Below are positions 17,804-27,825 of a stretch of 64,000 nt of DNA, one piece after another; within the stretch, counting starts at the first letter, position 1; the number at the start of each line of letters is the position of its first letter. The notes below the pieces were generated by a model that saw only the letters and a program-made list of their open reading frames with translations, was not told the DNA's origin and did no database searches. Source of the DNA: Pseudoxanthomonas sp. z9. GTDB lineage: Bacteria; Pseudomonadota; Gammaproteobacteria; Xanthomonadales; Xanthomonadaceae. The DNA lies in NCBI RefSeq assembly GCF_006542425.1, contig NZ_VFID01000012.1:186001-250000 (forward strand). Direction: 5' to 3'. The translations under genes were made by a program, and so were the position numbers.

Positions 17804-19852
17804 ATGACGACGATTTCTTACCAGGAAAAAACCCGCCGGGATCACCCGGCGTTGATGGACGGCGCGGCGCTTCGCTCGGCCCTGCGGGATGCCTTCCTCA
17901 AATTGGCGCCGAAGCACCTGATTCGCAGCCCGGTGATGGCGGTGGTGATGGGCGGCACCCTGCTGTCGGCGGTGATCACGCTGGCCGGGGTGGCGCCAGC
18001 CGGCTTCGGCTGGGCGGTGACCGCGATCCTGTTCGTGACGGTACTGTTCGGCAACTTCGCCGAAGCAGTGGCCGAAGCGCGCGGCCGTGGCCAGGCCGCA
18101 TCGCTGCGGCGCGCGCGCAAGGATCTGGTGGCGCGCCGGGTGGAGACCGCGCTGGGTGGGGCCGAAACCCGCATTCCGGCGGCCGAGCTGCGTCCGGGCG
18201 ACTACGTCATCGTATCGGCGGGCGGGCAGATTCCCGCCGATGGCGAGATCATCCGTGGTGTGGCGACCATCAACGAGTCGGCGGTGACCGGTGAGTCGGC
18301 GCCGGTACTGCGCGAGGCTGGCACCGACCGCTCCGGCGTGATCGGCGGCACCAAGGTGCTGTCCGACGAGATCGTGGTGAAGATCACCGCCGAGCCGGGG
18401 CACAGCTTCCTCGACCGGATGATCGCGCTGGTGGAAGGCGCCAACCGCCAGAAGACCCCCAACGAGATCGCGCTGACCCTGCTGCTGGCGGCAATGACGC
18501 TGACCTTCCTGATCGTGGTGGCGACCCTGCCAGCGATTGGCGCCTTCGTCGGCGTGAAGGTGGATCCGCTGCTGCTGATCGCGCTGCTGGTGTGCCTGAT
18601 TCCGACCACCATCGGCGGCCTGCTGCCGGCCATCGGCATCGCCGGCATGAACCGCGCGCTGTCGGCCAACGTGCTGGCCAAGTCCGGCAAGGCGGTGGAA
18701 GTGGCCGGCGACGTGGACGTGTTGCTGCTGGACAAAACCGGCACCATCACCCACGGCGACCGCCAGGCCACCGCGTTCCATCCGCTGGCCGGCATCGACA
18801 AGGCGCAGCTGCGTGACGCCGCGCTGCTGGCCTCGCTGGCCGATCCGACCCCGGAAGGCAAATCGATCGTGCGGCTGGCGCGTGAGCAGGGCTGCATCCT
18901 GGACGAGCCGGAGCAGGCAACCTACCTGCAGTTCACCGCCCAGACCCGGATGTCCGGCGTGGACGTGGAAGACCGGGTGATCCGCAAGGGCGCCGGCGAC
19001 GCCATCGGCCAGCATGTGCAGGCACACGGCGGCAACGTGCCCAACGAACTGGCCGCGCGCATCGAGCAGGTCGCCCGTGGCGGCGCCACCCCGCTGGTGG
19101 TGTCCGAGGGGCGGCACGTGCTGGGCGTGGTCGAACTGTCCGACGTGGTCAAGCACGGCATCAAGGAGAAATTCGCCCGCTTGCGCGCGATGGGCATCCA
19201 GACCGTGATGATCACCGGCGACAATCCGCTGACCGCCGCGGCCATCGCCGCCGAAGCGGGTGTCGACGACTACATCGCCGAGGCCAGGCCGGAGGACAAG
19301 CTCGCCCGCATCCGCCGCGAGCAGGCCGCCGGACGGCTGGTGGCAATGGTCGGCGACGGTACCAACGACGCGCCGGCGCTGGCGCAGGCCGATGTGGGCC
19401 TGGCGATGAACTCGGGCACGCAGGCGGCCAAGGAAGCGGGCAACATGGTCGATCTGGATTCGGATCCGGCCAAGCTGCTGGCGGTGGTCGAAGTGGGCAA
19501 GCAGCAGCTGATCACGCGCGGCGCGCTGACCACCTTCTCGCTCGCCAACGACGTGTCCAAGTACTTCGCGATCCTGCCGGCGCTGTTCGCCGCCGCGCTG
19601 CCGCAGATGGGAGCGCTCAACGTGATGCACCTGTCCAGTCCCGCCAACGCCGTGCTGGCCGCGCTGATCTTCAACGCGATCATCATCCCGGCGCTGATTC
19701 CGCTGGCGCTGCGCGGCGTGCGTTTCCGCCCGGCCACCGCCACCGTGCTGCTGCGGCGGAACATGCTGATCTACGGCGTGGGCGGCGTACTGCTGCCGTT
19801 CGTGGGCATCAAACTGATCGACATGGCGCTGTCCCTCGTGAGCGGGGCCTGA
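17804..19852 (+). CDS. kdpB: K+-transporting P-type ATPase subunit B
   Basis: The 682-residue catalytic P-type ATPase subunit of the Kdp pump. The phosphorylated aspartate is D310 in [10 protein letters not shown], the dephosphorylation loop is TGES, the hinge is [16 protein letters not shown], and N-domain elements precede it. Transmembrane segments lie near the N-terminus, around the [12 protein letters not shown] segment and at the C-terminus. It is full length against the family (E. coli 682). It couples ATP hydrolysis to K+ movement through KdpA and is followed by kdpC after 10 bases. Confidence 0.97.
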   Translation: MTTISYQEKTRRDHPALMDGAALRSALRDAFLKLAPKHLIRSPVMAVVMGGTLLSAVITLAGVAPAGFGWAVTAILFVTVLFGNFAEAVAEARGRGQAASLRRARKDLVARRVETALGGAETRIPAAELRPGDYVIVSAGGQIPADGEIIRGVATINESAVTGESAPVLREAGTDRSGVIGGTKVLSDEIVVKITAEPGHSFLDRMIALVEGANRQKTPNEIALTLLLAAMTLTFLIVVATLPAIGAFVGVKVDPLLLIALLVCLIPTTIGGLLPAIGIAGMNRALSANVLAKSGKAVEVAGDVDVLLLDKTGTITHGDRQATAFHPLAGIDKAQLRDAALLASLADPTPEGKSIVRLAREQGCILDEPEQATYLQFTAQTRMSGVDVEDRVIRKGAGDAIGQHVQAHGGNVPNELAARIEQVARGGATPLVVSEGRHVLGVVELSDVVKHGIKEKFARLRAMGIQTVMITGDNPLTAAAIAAEAGVDDYIAEARPEDKLARIRREQAAGRLVAMVGDGTNDAPALAQADVGLAMNSGTQAAKEAGNMVDLDSDPAKLLAVVEVGKQQLITRGALTTFSLANDVSKYFAILPALFAAALPQMGALNVMHLSSPANAVLAALIFNAIIIPALIPLALRGVRFRPATATVLLRRNMLIYGVGGVLLPFVGIKLIDMALSLVSGA

Positions 19853-19862
19853 GGAAAACGAC

Positions 19863-20495
19863 ATGCAATCTCCCGTGAGCTACAAGATCGTCGCGTCGCC
19901 GCATATCGCCCGCGTCGGCCTGCTACGTCCCTCCCTCGGCCTGGCATTGGTGTCGCTGCTCGGTTTCGGCCTGCTGTATTCGCTGGCCGGCACCGGACTG
20001 GGACGCGGCCTGTTCCCCGCCCAGGCGACGGGATCGATCGTTTTGGCAGGCGGTCGCGCGGTGGGCTCTGCGCTGGTGGCGCAGCCGTTCGCCGACCCGC
20101 GCTACTTCCAGCCGCGCCCTTCGGCGGCCGGCTATGACCCGATGGCGGCCGCCGGCAGCAACCAGTCGCGCGGCAATCCGGACCTGCGCAAGCGCATCGA
20201 CGAAACCCGCGCGACGGTGGCCGCGCGTGACGGCATCGCGCCGGCCGATGTGCCCGCTGACCTGATCACCCAATCCGGTGGCGGCCTGGATCCGCATGTC
20301 AGCCCGCGCGGCGCGGACGTGCAGATTGCCCGCGTCGCCCAGGCACGCGGCCTGGCGCCGGCGACGGTGGCGGAACTGGTGAAGCGGTATACGGAAGCGC
20401 CGCAGCTCGGCCTGCTCGGCGAGCCGCGGGTCAACGTCCTGCGCCTGAACCTGGCGCTGGATGCGCTGCCGGCCAACGCGCAACAGGCACAATAG
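19863..20495 (+). CDS. kdpC: K+-transporting ATPase subunit C
   Basis: A 210-residue protein with one N-terminal membrane helix (about residues 20-40, LGLALVSLLGFGLLYSLAG) and a periplasmic domain. The family blocks RYFQPRPSA, NPDLRKRI, SGGGLDPHVSPRGA and VNVLRLNLALD are present. KdpC stabilises the assembled KdpFABC complex. It stops four bases before kdpD, so pump and regulators are in one unit. Confidence 0.95.
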   Translation: MQSPVSYKIVASPHIARVGLLRPSLGLALVSLLGFGLLYSLAGTGLGRGLFPAQATGSIVLAGGRAVGSALVAQPFADPRYFQPRPSAAGYDPMAAAGSNQSRGNPDLRKRIDETRATVAARDGIAPADVPADLITQSGGGLDPHVSPRGADVQIARVAQARGLAPATVAELVKRYTEAPQLGLLGEPRVNVLRLNLALDALPANAQQAQ

Positions 20496-20499
20496 GCGC

Positions 20500-23130
20500 A
20501 TGACCGACGCCCGCAGCCGCCAAGCCGATGCCCTGATCGACGGCCTGCACCGCGAGGCGGGCGGTCGCCTGACCATCTTCCTCGGCGCCGCGCCCGGCGT
20601 CGGCAAGACCTACACGATGCTTTCGCGCGCGCGGGAAATGCGCAAGCAGGGCGTGGACGCGGTGATCGGCATCGTCGAGACCCACGGCCGCAGCGAGACC
20701 GCCGCGCTCACCGAGGGCCTGGAGGTGGTGCCGCGCAGGCGGGTCAGCTACCAGGGGCGCTGGCTGGACGAGATGGATCTCGACGCGCTGCTGGCGCGCC
20801 GGCCCAAGGTCGCGCTGGTCGACGAGCTGGCGCACCGCAATGCGCCCGGCAGCCGCCACGAGCGCCGCTGGCAGGACGTGATGGAACTGCTGGAAGCGGG
20901 CATCGACGTCTACACCACGATCAACATCCAGCACCTGGAAAGCCTCAACGACGTGGTCCACCGGATCACCGGCGTGCGGGTCAGCGAAACCGTGCCGGAC
21001 GCGGTGTTCGACCGCCTGCGCGACATCGTGCTGGTCGACCTGCCGCCGCGCGAGCTGATCGAACGCCTGCACCAGGGCAAGGTCTACCTGCCGGACCAGG
21101 CGGCGCAGGCGCTACAGGCGTTCTTCTCGCCGTCCAACCTGATCGCGCTGCGCGAGCTGGCGATGCAGACCGTCGCCGATCGCGTCGACAACGATCTGCG
21201 CGACACCCGGACCGCGCGCGGCCTGCCCGGCATGGCGTTGCGCCGCCGGGTGCTGGTGGCGATCGACGGCATGGGCCAGTCGGAGTACCTGGTGCGGGTC
21301 GCCCGCCGACTGGCCGAACGCCGCGACGCGCCGTGGACGGTGGTGACCGTGCAGGCACGCGAGGCTGGCGAGGCCACCCAACTGGAACTGGATCGCGCGT
21401 TCGCGCTGGCGCGCCGGCTCGGCGCGCAGACCGATGTCGTGCACGGCAACAGCATCGCCGACGCGCTGCTGGATCATGCCGCCCAGATCGGCGCTTCCAC
21501 GCTGGTGCTGGGGCGCACCCGCGAGCGGCCGGTGGCGCGGATGTTCAACCGCACCCTGACCCAGCAGCTGCTGCAGCGGGCCGCGCACTACGAACTGGTC
21601 ATCATCAACACGCCGGAAGCGCGCGCGCGCTCGCGCCGGCGCTGGAACCGCGCCGACATGCCGTTGCTGCGCAACGATCTGCTGTTCGCGGTGATCGCGG
21701 CGATGCTGGCGGTCGGCGTGTCCTGGCTGGTCGAACGCTGGACCGGCATCGACGATCTGTCGATGGTGTTCATCGTCGCCGTGGTGCTGGTGGCCACCCG
21801 CACCCGGATGGCGGCGGCGGTGGTGGCCGCGCTGCTGAGTTTCCTGGCCTACAACTTCTTCTTCATCGACCCGCGGTTCACCTTCAACATCGGCGCCTCG
21901 CAGGGCGTGACCACGGTGTTCCTGTTCCTGCTGGCCGCGCTGGTTGCCGGCCGGTTGGCCTCGCGCCTGCGCATGCAGGTGCTGGCGCTGCGTGCCGCCA
22001 ACGCCCATGCCAACGCGCTGCAGACGCTCGGGCGGCAGCTCACCAGCGCGGCGGATCTGGGCCAGGTGCTGGCCGCCGGCCGCGACGCGCTGGGCACGGC
22101 GATGGACGCCGAAATCTGGCTGCGCTGGGATGGACAGGTGGCGGCATCGAACGGGGTGGTGCTGGAAGGCAAGGATCTAGCCGCCGCCGACTGGGCCCAG
22201 CAGCACGCACAGGCGACCGGCCGCTTCACCGATACCCTCGCCGGATCCGCCTGGTGGTTCCTGCCACTGCGCGACGCGCGCGGGGTGATGGGGGTGGCCG
22301 GCGTGCGTTTTTCGCGTGATTTGCCGAGGCTGGCGTTCGAACAGCGGCGGATGGCCGAGGCGATGGCCGACGATATCGCCCAGGCCGCGCTGCGCACCCG
22401 GCTGGTCGCGGACCTGGAGGGCGCGCGCATCACCGGCGAGACCGAACGCCTGCGCTCGGCGCTGCTGTCCTCGGTCTCGCACGATCTGCGCTCGCCGCTG
22501 GCCTCGATGATCGGTTCGGCCAGCAGCCTGGCCAGCTATTCCGACGCCATGGACGCGGAGGATCGCAAGGCGCTGCTGGACACCATCCAGCGTGAGGGCG
22601 AGCGCCTGGACCGCTACATCCAGAACCTGCTCGACATGACCCGGCTGGGCCACACCGGGCTGACCCTCAATCGTGACTGGATCAATGTCGACGAGCTGAT
22701 CGGATCGGCGGTCGGGCGCCTGCAGCGCTACCAGCCGGAAGTGCGGCTGCAGACCCGGATCGCCGCCGACCTGCCGCCCATCTGGGTGCATCCGGCGCTG
22801 GTCGAGCAGGCGGTGTTCAACGTGCTGGAGAACGCCGCCAAGTTCTCGCCGCGCGGCGAGCCGGTCGAGGTCGAGGCGCGCCTGGTGGACGAGCAGTTGC
22901 GCATCGACGTGCGCGATCGCGGCCCCGGCATCCCGGAGCAGGAGCGCAGCCGCATCTTCGACATGTTCTACAGCGTGGAGCGCGGCGATCGCGGCCGCCA
23001 GGGCACCGGTCTGGGCCTGACCATCTGCCAGGGCATGATCGGCGCCCACGGCGGCAGCGTGGAGGCGCTGGCCGGGCCGGATGGCCGCGGCACCACGATC
23101 AGGATTACGCTTCCCCTCCTGCATCCCTGA
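20500..23130 (+). CDS. kdpD: Osmosensitive K+ channel sensor histidine kinase
   Basis: An 876-residue sensor kinase. Residues 20-230 are the KdpD N-terminal domain with a Walker A at 29-37 (GAAPGVGKT) and the VDELAH box; a universal-stress-protein domain follows (about 245-370). Several membrane helices lie around 390-490, then a GAF-like segment, the HisKA region with His661 in SVSHDLRSPL, and the ATPase domain (DRGPGIPEQERSRIF and GTGLGLTIC). ATG 20500 is chosen four bases after kdpC; a longer reading from 20461 would overlap kdpC. It senses K+ limitation and controls KdpE phosphorylation. Confidence 0.95.
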   Translation: MTDARSRQADALIDGLHREAGGRLTIFLGAAPGVGKTYTMLSRAREMRKQGVDAVIGIVETHGRSETAALTEGLEVVPRRRVSYQGRWLDEMDLDALLARRPKVALVDELAHRNAPGSRHERRWQDVMELLEAGIDVYTTINIQHLESLNDVVHRITGVRVSETVPDAVFDRLRDIVLVDLPPRELIERLHQGKVYLPDQAAQALQAFFSPSNLIALRELAMQTVADRVDNDLRDTRTARGLPGMALRRRVLVAIDGMGQSEYLVRVARRLAERRDAPWTVVTVQAREAGEATQLELDRAFALARRLGAQTDVVHGNSIADALLDHAAQIGASTLVLGRTRERPVARMFNRTLTQQLLQRAAHYELVIINTPEARARSRRRWNRADMPLLRNDLLFAVIAAMLAVGVSWLVERWTGIDDLSMVFIVAVVLVATRTRMAAAVVAALLSFLAYNFFFIDPRFTFNIGASQGVTTVFLFLLAALVAGRLASRLRMQVLALRAANAHANALQTLGRQLTSAADLGQVLAAGRDALGTAMDAEIWLRWDGQVAASNGVVLEGKDLAAADWAQQHAQATGRFTDTLAGSAWWFLPLRDARGVMGVAGVRFSRDLPRLAFEQRRMAEAMADDIAQAALRTRLVADLEGARITGETERLRSALLSSVSHDLRSPLASMIGSASSLASYSDAMDAEDRKALLDTIQREGERLDRYIQNLLDMTRLGHTGLTLNRDWINVDELIGSAVGRLQRYQPEVRLQTRIAADLPPIWVHPALVEQAVFNVLENAAKFSPRGEPVEVEARLVDEQLRIDVRDRGPGIPEQERSRIFDMFYSVERGDRGRQGTGLGLTICQGMIGAHGGSVEALAGPDGRGTTIRITLPLLHP

Positions 23131-23147
23131 GTCCCGCCGGTCCCGCC

Positions 23148-23876
23148 TTGAATCCCGCCGACACCGTCCCGGCTTCGTCCGCGCCCCCGGTCCGCATCCT
23201 GGTGGTCGACGACGAGCCGCAGATCCGCAAGTTCCTCGACATCAGCCTGCGCGCGCAGGGGTATCGGGTACTGCTGGCCGGGGACGGCGCCTCCGGCCTG
23301 GCCGCGCTCGTTTCACAAGGCGCGGATCTGGTGATCCTGGACATCGGCCTGCCGGATCGCGACGGCCACGAGGTGCTGCGCGAAATCCGCGGCTTCTCGC
23401 AGGTGCCGGTGATCATGCTGACCGTGCGCGCGGGCGAGCAGGAGAAGGTGGCTGCACTCGACGCCGGCGCCAACGACTACGTGACCAAGCCATTCGGCGT
23501 GCAGGAGCTGATGGCACGCATCCGTGGCCTGCTGCGCACCCACGCCGGCGCCATGGCGGAGGCGCCGGTGGTGTTCGACGACGGCCACCTGCACGTCGAT
23601 CTGGCACGGCGCGAGGTGTCGCTGGACGGCGAGCCGCTCGCGCTCAGCCGCAAGGAATTCGCCCTGCTGTCGTTGCTGTTGCGCCACGCCGGGCGGGTGG
23701 TCACCCAACCGCAGCTGCTGCGCGAACTGTGGGGACCCACCCACCAGCAGGACACCCACTACCTGCGCATCCTGGTCGGCAAGCTGCGCCAGAAGATCGG
23801 TGACGACGCCTCCGCGCCGCGTTACATCGCTACCGAACCGGGTGTGGGCCTGCGCTTCATCGACGGCGCGCATTGA
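23148..23876 (+). CDS. kdpE: KDP operon response regulator, OmpR family
   Basis: A 242-residue response regulator: receiver domain (residues 15-130, acidic pair VVDDEPQIRK, phospho-acceptor Asp65 in ILDIGLPDRDG, Lys in VTKPF) and a winged-helix DNA-binding domain (about 140-240, LSRKEFALLSLLL and the final YIATEPGVGLRF). The only plausible start that keeps the receiver intact is TTG 23148, 17 bases after the kdpD stop; no ATG is present upstream. It should activate the kdp promoter. It meets the sugar dehydrogenase gene tail to tail with 37 bases between. Confidence 0.93.
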   Translation: MNPADTVPASSAPPVRILVVDDEPQIRKFLDISLRAQGYRVLLAGDGASGLAALVSQGADLVILDIGLPDRDGHEVLREIRGFSQVPVIMLTVRAGEQEKVAALDAGANDYVTKPFGVQELMARIRGLLRTHAGAMAEAPVVFDDGHLHVDLARREVSLDGEPLALSRKEFALLSLLLRHAGRVVTQPQLLRELWGPTHQQDTHYLRILVGKLRQKIGDDASAPRYIATEPGVGLRFIDGAH

Positions 23877-23913
23877 TGGGGCGGGAACGCGCGAACGGAC
23901 CGGCGCGGACGCC

Positions 23914-25020
23914 TCATGGCCGTCGTTCCAACCGCAGCAGCCGTCCCTCCGGCTCGTCCGTCAGCAGGTACAGCGTGCCGTCCGGCGCCTGCTTCACGTT
24001 GCGCAGGCGGGTTCCGCTGAGCAGCACTTCCTCGCCGAGCACGCGATCTCCCTCCAGGTCCAGCCGCAGCAGGCTGCCGGTGGACAGTCCGGCGAGGAGC
24101 ATGTCGCCGCGCCATTCCGGAAACTGCGAGCCGCTGTAGATGACCAGGCCGGTGGGCGCGACGGTGCGATCGGTCCAGGTCCATGCGGGTGCGGTGTAGA
24201 TCGCCCCGGGCAGCGTCTGCGGCCGGTAGCCGGTGGTGCGATAGCGGCCCGAGGTGTGCACCGGCCAGCCGTAGTTGGCGCGCGGACGCAGCACGTTGAC
24301 CTCGTCGCCGCGATGGGTGCCATGTTCGGACATCCAGATGCGTCCGTCCGCCGCCTGCGCCAGTCCCTGCGCGGCGCGGATGCCGAGCGCATAGAGACCG
24401 GGCACCGCATTCGCGCCGAAGTCCGGATTGCCAGGCACGGGCTCGCCGTCGAGGGTGAACCGATAGATCTTGCCGCGCCTGTCCGTGGGATCCTGCGCCA
24501 CCGGCAACGGCGGATTGTCGCCTTCGCGGAAATGCCGCTCGCCGACGGTGAGATACAGATGGCGCTGGCGATCGATCAGCAGGCCGCCGCCGTAGTGGAA
24601 GCGCTCCGTCGAACGCGGGGTGGCCGCGAACAGCGGACGCAGCTCGGCCAGGCGATCATCGATCAGGCGCGCGGTGGCCAGGCGGGTGGTGAGGCCATCC
24701 GCGTCCTGCGACGCGTAGGTGAAGTACAGGCGACGGTTGCTGGCGAAATCCGGGTGCAGCACCACGTCGAACAGTCCGCTGTTGTCGCCGCGACCCTCGA
24801 AGGCGTCGACGAGATCACCGGGCATGCCGGCGACCGCATGCTTCGTGCCGTCCGGCCCGATCCTGACCAATCCGCCTTCCTTTTCACTTACCAGGAAGTC
24901 CCCGTCGGGCAGGAATGCCATCGACCACGGACGCCTGAGCCCGGTGGCGACCGGGATGACTTCGATGGTTTCCGCGGGGGCCGTCGCCATGCCAGCGGCC
25001 AGTACCAGTTCGAACAGCAT
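23914..25020 (-). CDS. PQQ-dependent sugar dehydrogenase (aldose sugar dehydrogenase type)
   Basis: A 368-residue six-bladed propeller of the soluble glucose/aldose sugar dehydrogenase family (YliI-like), which oxidises aldoses to lactones in the periplasm with PQQ. A short signal peptide (ending near ATAPA) precedes TGLRRPWSMAFLPDGDFLVSE, the family start. Further family marks are RIWMSEHGTHRGDEVN and the ANYGWPVHTSGRY block. AAGGAA stands upstream of the ATG at 25020. It is divergent from the lytS-type gene across 216 bases. No PQQ biosynthesis genes are in the window, so cofactor supply is unknown. Confidence 0.85.
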   Translation of the reverse strand: MLFELVLAAGMATAPAETIEVIPVATGLRRPWSMAFLPDGDFLVSEKEGGLVRIGPDGTKHAVAGMPGDLVDAFEGRGDNSGLFDVVLHPDFASNRRLYFTYASQDADGLTTRLATARLIDDRLAELRPLFAATPRSTERFHYGGGLLIDRQRHLYLTVGERHFREGDNPPLPVAQDPTDRRGKIYRFTLDGEPVPGNPDFGANAVPGLYALGIRAAQGLAQAADGRIWMSEHGTHRGDEVNVLRPRANYGWPVHTSGRYRTTGYRPQTLPGAIYTAPAWTWTDRTVAPTGLVIYSGSQFPEWRGDMLLAGLSTGSLLRLDLEGDRVLGEEVLLSGTRLRNVKQAPDGTLYLLTDEPEGRLLRLERRP

Positions 25021-25236
25021 CGACGATTCCTTTGTTATCGTGCCTCGCCGCCCGTTCCGGACGCGCGTGGGTCTTGAAGGAGGTTCTTTCGTGTCGTCGA
25101 ACAGGCTAGCCGTTGCCGGGATCCGCGAGCGCGCGTTTGCGCCGGAACGTTCCGAACGCGCGCCGAACCGAGCCGCGCCGCGCGGCCGGCCACGCCGCGC
25201 GACCTATCCTGTCCATCGGGTTGCACCACGCACGCC

Positions 25237-26382
25237 ATGACGCCGGATCCCGCATTTCCTCGCCTTCCCGCTTCGCCGCAGCCGTCGGTCGAGCCGTCGC
25301 CGGCATGGCCCGGGAACGCCCTGTTCTGGTGGCTGCACGCGGGTGGCTGGGGTGGCGTTTTCCTGGTCAACTACTTTTCCGCCCTCGCCAACGGCAAGCC
25401 GGCCGAATACTGGACCGTGCTGCTGGCGGTGGCGACGACTGGATTCCTGGGCACGCTGGGCCTGCGCTACCTGTTGCGTGCCTGCGCCGACCGGCCGCCG
25501 GCGCAGGTGGCGTTGCTGATGATCTTGCCGGTCTTGTTGATCGCCGCGGCGATGGCGCTGGCCTTCAAACTCGTCACCGATCTGGGATGGTGCGGTCACT
25601 GCCTGCCCTTCACCCGGTTCGGCTATTTCAGCTACGTGATCAGCCAGCTCTACGTGCTGGTGGGCTGGACCAGCCTCTATCTGGTCATGACCACGTGGCG
25701 GAAACTGCGCATGCAGACCGAGGCGGCGCTGGCGGCGACCGCAATGGCGCACCAGGCGCAGCTGAAGATGCTGCGTTACCAGTTGAACCCGCACTTCCTG
25801 TTCAACACCCTCAACGCCATCTCCACCCTGGTGCTGGACCGCGACAACGGCACCGCCAACCGGATGGTGCAGGGGTTGAGCGCATTCCTGCGTCACTCGC
25901 TCGACAACGATCCCATGCAGCGGGTGACCCTGAAGCAGGAACTGGACGCGATCGGCCTGTACCTGGACATCGAGAAGACCCGCTTCGCCGAGCGCCTGCG
26001 GGTGGAGGTCGAGATCGAACCCACCTGCTGGTCGGCATTGCTGCCAAGCCTGCTGCTGCAACCGCTGGTCGAGAATGCCATCAAGTACGCCGTGGCCAGG
26101 CGGGTGGAAGGCGGAACGATTGGATTGCGCGCCTCGCGCGAAGGGGAGCGCCTGAGATTGTCGGTTGTCGACGACGGTCCGGGATGGCCTGCGCTCGATC
26201 ACGGGGGCGTGCCCCCCGACAACGCGCCGCGCGGCAACCGGGTCGGCCTGGCCAATACCCGCGATCGGCTTCGCGTGTTGTACGGCGCGCAGCAGGGTTT
26301 CGATGTCCGCAACCGCGAGGAGGGCGGGTTCATGGTGACGATGACCCTGCCGTTCGAAACCGGCGGCGCGCCACGGGAGTGA
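25237..26382 (+). CDS. LytS/YpdA-type sensor histidine kinase
   Basis: A 381-residue membrane kinase of the LytS/AlgZ type. Several N-terminal membrane helices (residues 25-170) are followed by the His_kinase domain with the conserved LRYQLNPHFLFNTLNAIS (His186) and an ATPase domain ending with the N-box PLVENAIKYA, DDGPGWP and GLANTRDRL. Its stop is two bases before the response regulator start, so the two form one signalling pair. Related pairs control cell-wall, carbon or stress functions; nothing here fixes the signal. The start at 25237 is the first in-frame ATG that keeps the whole N-terminus. Confidence 0.88.
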   Translation: MTPDPAFPRLPASPQPSVEPSPAWPGNALFWWLHAGGWGGVFLVNYFSALANGKPAEYWTVLLAVATTGFLGTLGLRYLLRACADRPPAQVALLMILPVLLIAAAMALAFKLVTDLGWCGHCLPFTRFGYFSYVISQLYVLVGWTSLYLVMTTWRKLRMQTEAALAATAMAHQAQLKMLRYQLNPHFLFNTLNAISTLVLDRDNGTANRMVQGLSAFLRHSLDNDPMQRVTLKQELDAIGLYLDIEKTRFAERLRVEVEIEPTCWSALLPSLLLQPLVENAIKYAVARRVEGGTIGLRASREGERLRLSVVDDGPGWPALDHGGVPPDNAPRGNRVGLANTRDRLRVLYGAQQGFDVRNREEGGFMVTMTLPFETGGAPRE

Positions 26383-26384
26383 AC

Positions 26385-27212
26385 ATGCCACGAACTGCGA
26401 GCGACCGGATGATCCGGACCCTGATCGCCGACGACGAGCCGCTGGCGCGGCGCGGGCTGGAACTGCGCCTGGCCGGCGAACGCGACATCCAGATCGTCGG
26501 CCAGGTCGGCGATGGCGCCGCGGCGGTGCGCGCGGTGTCGGAGCACGCACCGGATCTGCTGTTCCTCGACGTGCAGATGCCCGGCCTGGACGGCTTCGCG
26601 GCCCTGCGCGCGATCCCGGCGCAGCAGATGCCGCTGGTGGTGTTCGTTACCGCCTATGACCACTACGCGCTCAATGCCTTCGAAGCCAGCGCGGTGGACT
26701 ACCTGCTCAAGCCGGTGGACGACAGCCGCCTGCACCAGGCCTTGTTCCGCGTGCGCGAGGCGCTGGATCGCCGCGATGCCAGCGTTCATCGCGCGCGGCT
26801 GCTGGGCCTGCTCGGCGCGCTCAGCGGCCGGCCCGCGTTGACCCTGGACGAGGCGCTGGACGTCGGTGGCGCGCAGGCGTTGCGCGATGCGGACGCGCCG
26901 CTGGCGATCCGCGACGGCGCGCGCACCCTGCGACTGCCACGGACCAGCATCCGCTGGGTCGATGCGGCCGGCGACTACCTGTGCATCCATACCGATCGCG
27001 ACACCCACGTGCTGCGCGCAACGCTCGGACAACTGGAGAAACGGCTGGATCCGGCCCGGTTTCCGCGTATCCATCGCTCGACCCTGGTCAACGCCGGACG
27101 GGTCAGCTCGCTGCGTCCGCACCTCAACGGCGAGTACTTCCTGACCCTGGACTGCGGGCAGGAACTCAAGCTCTCGCGCAGCTACCGCGACCGGCTCGCC
27201 CTGTTCAAGTAA
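26385..27212 (+). CDS. LytTR-family response regulator
   Basis: A 275-residue regulator with a receiver (residues 10-130, Asp62 in LLFLDVQMPGLDG) and a C-terminal LytTR DNA-binding domain (about 165-275, with WVDAAGDYLCIH, RIHRSTLVN and LKLSRSYRDRL). The ATG at 26385 lies behind a GGGAG site that overlaps the kinase stop. It is the partner of the preceding kinase. Candidate targets are the two exported NTF2-like genes that follow it after 121 bases, an inference from position only. Confidence 0.9.
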   Translation: MPRTASDRMIRTLIADDEPLARRGLELRLAGERDIQIVGQVGDGAAAVRAVSEHAPDLLFLDVQMPGLDGFAALRAIPAQQMPLVVFVTAYDHYALNAFEASAVDYLLKPVDDSRLHQALFRVREALDRRDASVHRARLLGLLGALSGRPALTLDEALDVGGAQALRDADAPLAIRDGARTLRLPRTSIRWVDAAGDYLCIHTDRDTHVLRATLGQLEKRLDPARFPRIHRSTLVNAGRVSSLRPHLNGEYFLTLDCGQELKLSRSYRDRLALFK

Positions 27213-27333
27213 CCCGCGCCCCGCGTGCGCGGTCGGAAGCATTGCGCCGAAGCGTGCGGAATCCGCGGTGGGCGCCATTGTCCGCGGACGCCCCGCCCGT
27301 CAGTCTGCACGGACATCCCCAAGGAGACGTGCC

Positions 27334-27825
27334 ATGAACCAGCCGCGATTTCGAAGCCTGCTCGCGAGTACCCTCTTTGCCTTGACCGCGGGCGCGCACG
27401 CGCTGCCGGCCGATGCACCCGCTGCCCATCCGGCGGCGCAACAGGATCCCGCCGCGCAGGCGGGCATGCGCCAGGCGATCAATCACTACTTCCGCGGCCA
27501 GGCCACCGGCGAGGCGTCCCACATGCGCCAGGCGTTCCTGCCGAGCGCGCGGATCGAGAGCGTGCGCGACGGCAAGGTCAGCTCGCTGACGCTGGACGAG
27601 TTCTGCGCGTTCTTCAAGGGCAAGGCCGCGGCAGACGAGGCATCGCGCGTGCGCACCATCGATTTCATGGATGCCTCGGGGAGCGCCGGCACCGCCCGCA
27701 TCACCCTGGATCATGGCGCAGTCGTGATCACCGACTATTTCCTGCTGCTGAAGGTCGGCGACGAGTGGAAGATCGCCAACAAGATCTCCTATTTCGGTCG
27801 CAAGGCCGAAGGCCAGCCCGGATGA
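27334..27825 (+). CDS. Exported NTF2-like protein (lumazine-binding-2 type)
   Basis: A 163-residue protein with a signal peptide ending in GAHA (after MNQPRFRSLLASTLFALTAG), then an NTF2-like fold: INHYFRGQATG near the start, VRTIDFMDASGSAGTARI and a final strand with FLLLKVGDEWKIANKISYF. This pattern fits the putative lumazine-binding/SnoaL-like group, which have no single known function. AAGGAGACG precedes the ATG. It overlaps the next gene by four bases, so the two exported NTF2-like proteins are made together. Confidence 0.7.
   Translation: MNQPRFRSLLASTLFALTAGAHALPADAPAAHPAAQQDPAAQAGMRQAINHYFRGQATGEASHMRQAFLPSARIESVRDGKVSSLTLDEFCAFFKGKAAADEASRVRTIDFMDASGSAGTARITLDHGAVVITDYFLLLKVGDEWKIANKISYFGRKAEGQPG

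Noticed and set aside
17735..19864. Antisense frame of 709 codons over kdpB
   Set aside because: kdpB is unambiguous by its P-type ATPase motifs; the antisense product is Gln/His/Arg-rich without a domain.
20461..20499. Upstream extension of kdpD
   Set aside because: It would overlap the end of kdpC and adds an unrelated basic leader; ATG 20500 is correct.
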